Positions 57,526 through 64,000 of a stretch of 64,000 nucleotides of DNA are shown here, piece after piece. The position numbers and the translations under genes are program-made. Position 1 is the stretch's first letter, and the number at the start of each line of letters is the position of its first letter. A model generated the notes under the pieces. It ran no database searches, was not told where the DNA came from, and worked only from the letters and a program-made list of their open reading frames with translations. The stretch spans positions 1-64,000 of the forward strand of contig NZ_CANLFB010000004.1 of assembly GCF_947489755.1 (NCBI RefSeq). Direction: 5' to 3'. This DNA comes from an uncultured Psychromonas sp. Its GTDB lineage: Bacteria > Pseudomonadota > Gammaproteobacteria > Enterobacterales > Psychromonadaceae.

Positions 57526-58958
57526 AATTGCTCCAGAAAGTGTAACAAGGCCAAGCGCTCTGCTTGATCTAATTTAGTAAATTTTAATTTTGCCTTTTCG
57601 GCTTCTCCACCGTGCCAAAGAATCGCTTCTTCCGGTGTTTTTGCTCGTGCATCATGTAAAAAACGATGTTGTGCACGAACACGTGCCCCTACTCCCCATA
57701 AAGGCGCAGTTCTAAATTCTCGTTCAGTGGCGAGAAACTCTGGGCGTCCATCTTGTAGTGCCTCCCCCATATCGTGCAAGAGTAAATCAGAATAAGGGTG
57801 AAATTCAACACCTTTAGCGGTCGTTAATGTTGAGCGATGGCACTCGCCGCAACCGACGTCTTCAAATAATGCTTTTCCGTCACGTCCTTTTTTATCCAAG
57901 TTGACCGTTTTAGGTGCTTTATGGTCGCGAATGAAAGACGCAATCGCTTGTAAACGCAACATAGGTAAATCTAAACTACCTAACCTTGTTTTATCCCCTC
58001 GCGGTGCAGCAATGCAATCAGCTTGTGCTGGTTGGCAAAGTTCTTCAGGGAAAAAGGGGTTAGTTAAACCTAAATCATGTGCAGCGGCATTGGCCGTTTG
58101 TCCAGCAATATTCGGGGCACTGGCTTTCCAATTCATTCGCCCTAATATTTTTTCAGCTTGGTCTGGTGCGTTTAACCAATTTGCACGGCCACTAATGCCG
58201 TCTTTATTCGCATCAAGTGGATCTTCCCATGTCAGGATATCTTCATTTGACACTTGTTCTATTAATCTTAGACCCGCTAATGTCGGCGGTTGTCTTAGTG
58301 CAATCACAGTGTCTTTCGCTAACGGTCCGTAGGCTAATTTATCTAAATACGGGATAAAAGTAGTGAGTGTCAGAGATTGCCCATCAGGATAGATAAAAGG
58401 ATGAGATTCAGTCTTTAATCTTGTTTGTGCTTCTGGTTTTACCTTGCCGTTGCCTCTAATTGACACTTGGGCACCGTAAACAGGATCAGGCACACTATCA
58501 TGCATTGGCGTATCAAGATTATTCACTAACCAACGGGATGCATGTTTGTTGGGCTGTGTTAACTTAAACACTAAACTACGTAATGGTTGGTTTTCGTCAC
58601 TAATGGTTGGCGCACTGCCATTATTGACATGACAACTCACACAAGTATTCGAACTGAAATGTGGGCCAAGCCCATCGCGTGCAGTTGTTGCACTGGGTGC
58701 TTCTACCCATGGGATAGTAAAAAAAGAACGGCCAAGAATATACTGATCAAATTCTGTATCGTTCATCTTAATCTGATGAGAAAAAGGCTTACTGCCGCGT
58801 GCATTGGTAAATTCATCTGCATTGATATTGCTAGCAGTCTTGCTAGTCGTATTATTTGTACTGACGCTCGTTTCACTATGCACAAAATGACTCGATGCAA
58901 TAAACAAAAAAATGCCGTTGAGTGTGTTTTTTACTGCCTTATTAGAATTGATTTTCAT
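57522..58958 (-). CDS. Di-haem oxidoreductase family protein (DUF1111)
   Basis: A 478-aa periplasmic protein with a signal sequence and two CxxCH haem motifs, CVSCH near residue 103 and CGECH near 370. The intervening NWLNAPDQAEKILGRMNWKA and the C-terminal GVGARVRAQHRFLHDARA fit DUF1111, once called thiol oxidoreductase. Its usual partners are imelysins, as seen here on both sides. Confidence 0.92.
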   Translation of the reverse strand: MKINSNKAVKNTLNGIFLFIASSHFVHSETSVSTNNTTSKTASNINADEFTNARGSKPFSHQIKMNDTEFDQYILGRSFFTIPWVEAPSATTARDGLGPHFSSNTCVSCHVNNGSAPTISDENQPLRSLVFKLTQPNKHASRWLVNNLDTPMHDSVPDPVYGAQVSIRGNGKVKPEAQTRLKTESHPFIYPDGQSLTLTTFIPYLDKLAYGPLAKDTVIALRQPPTLAGLRLIEQVSNEDILTWEDPLDANKDGISGRANWLNAPDQAEKILGRMNWKASAPNIAGQTANAAAHDLGLTNPFFPEELCQPAQADCIAAPRGDKTRLGSLDLPMLRLQAIASFIRDHKAPKTVNLDKKGRDGKALFEDVGCGECHRSTLTTAKGVEFHPYSDLLLHDMGEALQDGRPEFLATEREFRTAPLWGVGARVRAQHRFLHDARAKTPEEAILWHGGEAEKAKLKFTKLDQAERLALLHFLEQL

Positions 58959-58997
58959 GCTTCACTTTCAAAATAAATTACACCTATAGGTAACGAG

Positions 58998-59031
58998 AAA
59001 CGCCACCAACCGATTCCGGATAGTGGCGTTT
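58998..59031 (-). other. Intra-operon hairpin between the IrpA-like and DUF1111 genes
   Basis: A 9-bp perfect stem AAACGCCAC/GTGGCGTTT (58998-59006 with 59023-59031) lies in the 142-bp gap. No T run follows on the minus strand, so it may set mRNA stability rather than end transcription. Confidence 0.45.
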
Positions 59032-59100
59032 AAACTAATAACTTAACTGTATGTTATTTATTACAATAACATTGACTACAGTATCATCCGTTACATCGCT

Positions 59101-60510
59101 TTAAAGTTGTGTTTCTTCAGCATCAGTAACATCATTAGTTGTTAATGAAATTCCGTATGCTTTAGACACTGTCACCATTTGGTCACCTAGACGACGTAAT
59201 TGGTTTTTAAGCGTAACAATGTTTTGTACACTTTCTTCGTTTTCTGGACGAATCTGGTAATCAAAATGCATTGTTGTTGTCGCTAATGTGTTGATGGTAG
59301 CAATACGCGTTTCAATATCAGCCATTAATGTAGCAATTTCAGCTTGCTCTTCAGTTGATAAGTTATCAATGAAAGCTGGACCTACTTTCTCGCCTTTGTA
59401 TTCACCTAGTAATACGTTCTTAATGCCTTGATAGTTCAATGCAATATCACGATGCGTATTATCAGAGAAACATGAATGCTCGTCTTCTTCACTTGGTGTT
59501 AGTACTGCAACAGCAATACGTTCGTTAGCGAGTTCTGATTTAGAGAAGACACCCACACCTGCAAAGATTTGTTTTAATGCAGTAGATAGCTCGATATTTT
59601 TAGACGCTTGATCTCCCGTTAATTGCTCTAATAAAGCAGCGCGGTAAAGGCCTTTATCACCACTTACTTTATCTTCCCAAGCACTTGCTACAACTGATAA
59701 ATCATCAACCATTTTTTCTGCAACAGAACCAAGGTAAGCAAGACGACGTTTAGCTAGTTTATCTATTGTGAAGTCAGTTAATGGACGTTGACCAGCAGTC
59801 ATTGCGCCATTGCTGATAGTGTCTTCAATCATGTTGTTGTAATCTTGATCTTGACCCCAAAGCATAAATTCAATGGCATGGTAACCAGCAGCTACGTTTG
59901 CATCGCCACCGTTAGTATTCAATTCACCTAATACTTCAGGTGTTAATGTTGTTACGTCAACCGCTGTTACATCTTCACCGCCTGGTGTAAACAGACCTAC
60001 AGTATCAATAATGTTACCAGTAGTACGCTCATTGTTAGCATCAATAGTGTAATCGATCATGTTTTCATCTAAAGGCCAAGAGTTAAGCTCGCCTTCAACA
60101 CCACCGTAAGTTTCAGCTACCCAACCGTCTTCAGCATCGATAGGACCATTTGAAAGACGGAAGATTTCTGTTGTGCCGTAACTTTCACGAGACACTAACC
60201 AAGCATCTTTAGCTGCTTGTAATGTTGCTTCTGTTGGTTCTGCTACAAAAGCGCTGATTGCTGTTTGTAATGTTTTTGCATCTGTCACAGCATCTGAGTA
60301 GTTAGCAGAAGCAATGTTTGCATAAGTTGATAACGTCGCTAATTTATCAGCATTTGATAAACCTGTTGTAGCTGTAACAGCTTCAGTCTTAGCAACGGCT
60401 TCAACAGCTGGCGCTGCAGTTTCCGGTACGACTGGTTTTTCTGGTTCTGAGTTACAAGCTGAAACTAATAGAGCGCCTGCGATCATCGTGCTTAACATTG
60501 TCTTTTTCAC
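59101..60510 (-). CDS. Imelysin-family lipoprotein (IrpA-like)
   Basis: A 469-aa envelope protein with a lipoprotein signal (MIAGALLVSAC). The imelysin motif GxHxxE is present as AGYHAIEFMLWGQD near residue 213, and REL-type helices follow; DEHSCFSDNTHRDI near 350 is typical for the IrpA branch. Such proteins accompany FTR1-type iron permeases. It lies 164 bp downstream of the permease gene. Confidence 0.93.
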   Translation of the reverse strand: MKKTMLSTMIAGALLVSACNSEPEKPVVPETAAPAVEAVAKTEAVTATTGLSNADKLATLSTYANIASANYSDAVTDAKTLQTAISAFVAEPTEATLQAAKDAWLVSRESYGTTEIFRLSNGPIDAEDGWVAETYGGVEGELNSWPLDENMIDYTIDANNERTTGNIIDTVGLFTPGGEDVTAVDVTTLTPEVLGELNTNGGDANVAAGYHAIEFMLWGQDQDYNNMIEDTISNGAMTAGQRPLTDFTIDKLAKRRLAYLGSVAEKMVDDLSVVASAWEDKVSGDKGLYRAALLEQLTGDQASKNIELSTALKQIFAGVGVFSKSELANERIAVAVLTPSEEDEHSCFSDNTHRDIALNYQGIKNVLLGEYKGEKVGPAFIDNLSTEEQAEIATLMADIETRIATINTLATTTMHFDYQIRPENEESVQNIVTLKNQLRRLGDQMVTVSKAYGISLTTNDVTDAEETQL

Positions 60511-60674
60511 TTTTATACTCCTAGATGTACATTAAAAACGTTAGTGAGCTTTATTGTTATCAATAAAACGCATTGTGTTAATTGCTTCCTGCAACTGTGT
60601 AAATTGTGTTCTGCAATTTGTGTATATAAATTTTCTAATTCATTTTTGACGCTAACTGTTTGATGCTAAATGCA

Positions 60675-61547
60675 TTAAGCTTGTTCTGCTGTGACTTGCA
60701 CTATTGGCTCATGCTTCTTATGAAACTGCCATTTAAGAATAACCATCACACCAATCCAATAAGTGCCTAATACAGCTAAATCCCAACCAATCGGTTGTGA
60801 GCGGTAAGCAAATAGTGAAGCTAATAAATTACCAAATACAGAACTATCACTTAGCACACTACTCATATCCCAGATGTTGCTATATAACCAACCTGGTAAA
60901 TCTGTCGCGGCTAACGGGCCACCTAATAATTTTTCAGAAGCTGCCAAAAACAATGCAGAGCCAAGGAAAAGCAACATAATCTCTGTCACTTTAAAGAACC
61001 ATTTCCAAGAAATAAATTTCCCACCTAACTGCAAGGCATAAAACATCACCATCGCTAGAGCAAGACCGATTGCTACCGCACTGAAGAAACTAATATAAGA
61101 CGCCAGTGTCCCCAACTGTAAAAGTGAACCGTATAGGAACATGACCGTTTCAGAGCCTTCACGCCCTACCGCAATCATTGATAAGAAGAATACTCCCCAC
61201 CAGCTTTTTTTGCCCTGTAGGCTTTTTTCTAATCCAGCTTCCAGATCTTTCTTCAATGTACGTCCATGGACTCGCATCCACAGCACCATTTGTACAATCA
61301 ACGCGCTTGCAAGTGCTAACATGCCGATTTCAAACCAAGCTCGGCTGTCACCACCTAATAAATCTGAGACACCAATTAACGTTAATGTTAATAACGCTGC
61401 TAAACCAAATCCTGCCACGACGCCTGCAAACAACCATTTTTTACCTGTTGCTGCATCCGCTCTTCCATCCATCCAAGCATAAAGAATTCCGATCACTAAG
61501 AGTGCTTCAATGCTCTCTCTACAGACAACAAAAATTGTTTGTCCCAT
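60675..61547 (-). CDS. FTR1-family iron permease
   Basis: A 290-aa inner-membrane protein with about seven helices and two REXXE iron-binding motifs, RESIE at residues 10-14 and REGSE near 130. It resembles EfeU/FTR1, which imports ferric or ferrous iron through an oxidase-coupled path. It follows the cupredoxin gene by 3 bp. Confidence 0.95.
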   Translation of the reverse strand: MGQTIFVVCRESIEALLVIGILYAWMDGRADAATGKKWLFAGVVAGFGLAALLTLTLIGVSDLLGGDSRAWFEIGMLALASALIVQMVLWMRVHGRTLKKDLEAGLEKSLQGKKSWWGVFFLSMIAVGREGSETVMFLYGSLLQLGTLASYISFFSAVAIGLALAMVMFYALQLGGKFISWKWFFKVTEIMLLFLGSALFLAASEKLLGGPLAATDLPGWLYSNIWDMSSVLSDSSVFGNLLASLFAYRSQPIGWDLAVLGTYWIGVMVILKWQFHKKHEPIVQVTAEQA

Positions 61548-61550
61548 CTT

Positions 61551-61967
61551 TTAATCCTTAGCTTTAACTATTATTTTACCGTGTGTTGTTGGTGCAAAAT
61601 CATCAAAATAATCATAAGTACCAGCGTCTAATGGAATAATCACTAGTGTCGTTTCAGCATTCATAAATAACACTTTCTCTTGGCGCAGCTGATTACTTTC
61701 GAATTCAGCAGGTTTATTACCAAGATTACGTACTACTAAACGGAATTTAGTTTTTTCTGGTACTACTAATTCAGCAGGCGTTAAAACACCATCTTTCATT
61801 TCAACAAGATAGGTTTTTAATTTAGTGTAACGAGGGTCGTTCATTTCAACACTAAAACCATCAGCATCTAATGGTGAAGTCCTCGGGGCTTCGCTTGCTA
61901 TAACGAAAGAATTAACCGCCATCACAGCGACAAAAGAAAAAAGAAAAATATGACGAAAAAATTTCAT
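61551..61967 (-). CDS. Periplasmic cupredoxin-domain protein
   Basis: A 138-aa secreted protein with signal peptide and a single cupredoxin-like domain (MKDGVLTPAELVVPEKTKFR ... LDAGTYDYFDDFAPTTHG). It recalls the EfeO cupredoxin part. Canonical type-1 copper ligands are incomplete (no Cys seen), so metal binding is uncertain. It is the first gene of the operon, behind the Fur box. Confidence 0.88.
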   Translation of the reverse strand: MKFFRHIFLFSFVAVMAVNSFVIASEAPRTSPLDADGFSVEMNDPRYTKLKTYLVEMKDGVLTPAELVVPEKTKFRLVVRNLGNKPAEFESNQLRQEKVLFMNAETTLVIIPLDAGTYDYFDDFAPTTHGKIIVKAKD

Positions 61968-62067
61968 TGAAAATATCCAAATATTTGTTTATAAAAGTGA
62001 GGCGCACTCCTCAACTTCGTTATTTTTATTAACATTACAGATCATAAAGTAATAAAACATCATAAGC

Positions 62068-62086
62068 AATAATAACAATCATTACT
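62068..62086 (-). promoter_or_regulatory. Fur box upstream of the iron operon
   Basis: AATAATAACAATCATTACT matches the 19-bp Fur consensus at 14 positions, with the invariant AATCATTA core intact. It lies 100 bp upstream of the cupredoxin ATG. A small hairpin TGAGG/CCTCA (about 61998-62014) lies in the leader. Confidence 0.75.
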
Positions 62087-62683
62087 ATTTGCAATAATTA
62101 TACTTATTTAACCAACCTTTAAATAAAGAGTCATTTTTTGTCAAAATAGTTACCTAAAAACTTATTTATTTACCTGCTTTTTTGCCAGCTTTTTGCCTAC
62201 ACTTTTTTTTTGTAAAAAAAGCGTACGGCTAAACGGGATGATAAGTTCAATATAAATCTGTTAAAGCGTTTATATCGTTATGTAGTTATCTAGTTATCTA
62301 GTTATCTAGTTATCTAGTTATCTTCAATTTGAATTGTCTTTCGAATTAATATCGAATTCTCTCTATCACTTGTCTGTCAAATAATATGATTAAACATGAA
62401 AACCCTAACTTTAATTCGAGCTTTTTTGTTTCTTGCTGGTCATGAATACTGATAACATACGCAAAATTAATAAAGTTAAGTGTCTGGTCTCAATAAGATG
62501 AATGGCAGTCATTGAAATAAAAGCTGATATTTATAAACATTGCCACCATGATTTTTATTTAAATTAAGCTTATTAATAGCGGTAATTGAATGGTTATAAC
62601 AAGCCTAATTCAATGGATACATTCTCCGTTTCATCTCTTAGATTCACATATAAAAATATAATAAAAGTTAAAGGAAATATTTC
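62087..62683. other. Gap between the iron operon and folE
   Basis: About 600 bp without a gene; it contains the 8-bp tandem repeats and presumably the folE promoter, which I could not identify firmly. Confidence 0.5.
62283..62322. repeat. Five tandem 8-bp repeats
   Basis: TAGTTATC is repeated five times without change between the Fur box and folE; no gene covers it. Confidence 0.93.
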
Positions 62684-63256
62684 ATGGACAAAAATATAGA
62701 GTTCGAGAATTCGGTTAAAAAAATGCTTGAACATGTAGGTGAAGATCCAACGAGAGAAGGTCTAGTAGACACCCCTTCTCGAGTAAGAAAAGCCTTTGAA
62801 TTTATGTGTGGCGGTTATACTCAAGATCCAAAAGAAATTCTTCAAAAAGCACTGTTCACTTCTACCAATGATGAAATGGTTGTAATTAAAGACATCGAGT
62901 TTTATTCACAATGTGAGCATCACATGTTGCCAATTATTGGCAAAGTACACGTTGCTTATATTCCTAATGGTAAGGTTGTTGGCCTATCTAAAATCCCTAG
63001 AGTAATAGATGTATTCGCAAGACGCTTACAAATTCAAGAACAATTAACAGAACAGATTTGTGATGCATTAAACGAACACCTTCAACCGAAAGGCGTTGCC
63101 GTGATGATTGATGCAAGACACATGTGTATGGAGATGCGTGGTGTTCAGAAAATCTGTTCAACAACAGTCACTTCTGCATTGAGAGGTTTGTTTAAATCTA
63201 ACAAGAAAACTAAAGATGAATTCTTATCAATCGTGTCATCTTCTTTAAGAAAATAA
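62684..63256 (+). CDS. folE: GTP cyclohydrolase I
   Basis: Converts GTP to dihydroneopterin triphosphate, the first step of folate synthesis. The 190-aa protein has the zinc ligands in [10 protein letters not shown] and [10 protein letters not shown], and the signature [29 protein letters not shown]. It is shorter than E. coli FolE (222 aa) mainly at the N-terminus, within the family range. AAGGA lies before the ATG. Confidence 0.97.
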   Translation: MDKNIEFENSVKKMLEHVGEDPTREGLVDTPSRVRKAFEFMCGGYTQDPKEILQKALFTSTNDEMVVIKDIEFYSQCEHHMLPIIGKVHVAYIPNGKVVGLSKIPRVIDVFARRLQIQEQLTEQICDALNEHLQPKGVAVMIDARHMCMEMRGVQKICSTTVTSALRGLFKSNKKTKDEFLSIVSSSLRK

Positions 63257-63325
63257 GTGTTTTAATCAATCACAGTCAGACCCTTTTCTTAATTAAGAGT
63301 CTGATTTACCTTTAAAATAAACACA

Positions 63326-63353
63326 AAAAAGCCTGATAATAATCAGGCTTTTT
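63326..63353. terminator. Terminator between folE and the outer-membrane-type gene
   Basis: The stem AGCCTGAT/ATCAGGCT (63330-63349) with loop AATA is bounded by five As and five Ts, giving a bidirectional terminator for the two convergent genes. Confidence 0.92.
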
Positions 63354-63403
63354 ATTCGCTTAAAACAACGGTTTCAGCTAGTCATTGAGATCAATACGAA
63401 ATA

Positions 63404-64000
63404 CTAGAATGCAAAAGTAATATTTGCAGTAAACTCTTCGTCGTCATTTGCACTAACACTAAAGCCAAATACATCTGATAATTGAACACCTGCGTCTATC
63501 GTTGCAGCCCATTCATTAAGGTCGGCACCTTTAAAACCATAAGCGTAGCTTGGCGTAATACCAACCCAATACATACGATTAAACTTATAACGAGTCGTTG
63601 CATCAAATTTCACATAAGTAGTATCTTCGATCTCATCTGCCCATAAATACCCAACACTGACTTTAGGATAAAAGTTAATGTGATCATCCATAAAAGCAAG
63701 CTTGGCAAAAACACCAACAGAAGTATCGTTGACATCATCATAATCTTTACCATCGGCGCGAATATCTTTACTCCAGCTACTATCAAAAGTTACACCAGAG
63801 TTAGACCTCGCATTTAATAATAAATAATTTACTTCATAAAAATCTAAGTCATGCTTTGCTGCAACAGTAAAACGTTGTTTGTACACGCCGCTTAAATAAC
63901 CACCATAACTAGCAGACAAATCAATACCTTCAGTACCACCACCAATCGTAGCACTAGAATAAACAGCAGTAGGATCGCTCATATCCACCCATGTTTCTTC
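63404..64000 (-). CDS. Outer-membrane beta-barrel-type protein, 5' part beyond the window
   Basis: The open frame continues past the window's end without a start. The 198 visible residues alternate polar and hydrophobic residues in amphipathic strands (LDFYEVNYLLLNARSNSG, FYPKVSVGYLWADE, MYWVGITPSYAYGF) and end ITFAF, with the terminal phenylalanine typical of barrel proteins for BAM recognition. No named family is recognised. Confidence 0.75.
   Translation of the reverse strand, partial: EETWVDMSDPTAVYSSATIGGGTEGIDLSASYGGYLSGVYKQRFTVAAKHDLDFYEVNYLLLNARSNSGVTFDSSWSKDIRADGKDYDDVNDTSVGVFAKLAFMDDHINFYPKVSVGYLWADEIEDTTYVKFDATTRYKFNRMYWVGITPSYAYGFKGADLNEWAATIDAGVQLSDVFGFSVSANDDEEFTANITFAF

Noticed and set aside
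57901-58332. 143-codon plus-strand frame opposite the DUF1111 gene
   Set aside because: It is antisense to a well-conserved gene and has no start signals.
62580-62625. Operator upstream of folE (ATTGAAT/ATTCAAT dyad)
   Set aside because: A 7-bp AT-rich dyad is likely by chance in this composition and matches no known regulator site.

Overview
This is a chromosomal segment of an AT-rich gammaproteobacterium, most likely a cold or marine lineage near Psychromonas, Moritella or other Alteromonadales. The reasons are the E. coli-like order tig-clpP-clpX-lon-hupB-ppiD, a full recC-recB-recD operon, gammaproteobacterial ettA, glyA, gltX and cbpAM, and low G+C throughout. The genus is an inference; no rRNA or other diagnostic marker is present.

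Layout. 1-3.5 kb: the 3' part of a tRNA-Val(TAC) gene with a textbook stringent-type promoter, gltX, a DsbA-family protein and tdk. 3.6-11.9 kb: the proteostasis cluster ppiD, hupB, lon, clpX, clpP, tig, all on the minus strand; lon has a clear sigma-32 promoter. 12.5-23.3 kb: marC, ybaK and recD-recB-recC. 23.3-28.4 kb: an accessory island with a small secreted protein, a PIN-like ribonuclease gene followed by a PD-(D/E)XK-like gene, a RelE/HigB-type toxin-antitoxin pair, and three copies of a roughly 300-bp interspersed repeat whose hairpins show compensatory changes. 28.4-32.8 kb: a PEP-CTERM protein, cbpA-cbpM, a 115-116-bp tandem array of six units plus a partial seventh, and glgC. 32.8-38.5 kb: a LysR/EamA divergent pair, a small lipoprotein, a 19-bp tandem array, glyA and a decayed IS5-type element. 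38.6-42.4 kb: a type IV pilus minor pilin operon (pilE-fimT-pilV-pilW-pilX) with an oversized PilX rich in poly-G tracts and no pilY1 in place. 42.6-49.2 kb: two degenerate inverted IS30 copies bracketing a YdeP-type molybdopterin oxidoreductase, fdhD and two orphan genes. 49.2-53.5 kb: single enzymes (GFA, GNAT, FMN reductase, PaiB) and ettA. 53.6-62 kb: a second PEP-CTERM protein and a seven-gene iron-related operon (cupredoxin, FTR1 permease, two imelysins, DUF1111 di-haem protein, sterol-desaturase-like protein, cytochrome c peroxidase-like protein) behind a good Fur-box match. 62.7-64 kb: folE and a truncated outer-membrane-type gene.

How the genes work together. Trigger factor, ClpXP, Lon, PpiD and the CbpA/CbpM co-chaperone form the protein-quality-control set. 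RecBCD handles double-strand ends. The pilin operon supplies tip/minor pilins for type IV pili assembled elsewhere. FdhD sulphurates the molybdenum cofactor of oxidoreductases such as the adjacent YdeP-like enzyme. The 54.4-62 kb operon looks like a Fur-controlled envelope iron-handling system. The best candidates for undescribed biology are the structured repeat family, the PIN/PD-(D/E)XK pair, the 116-bp array and the G-tract-rich PilX.
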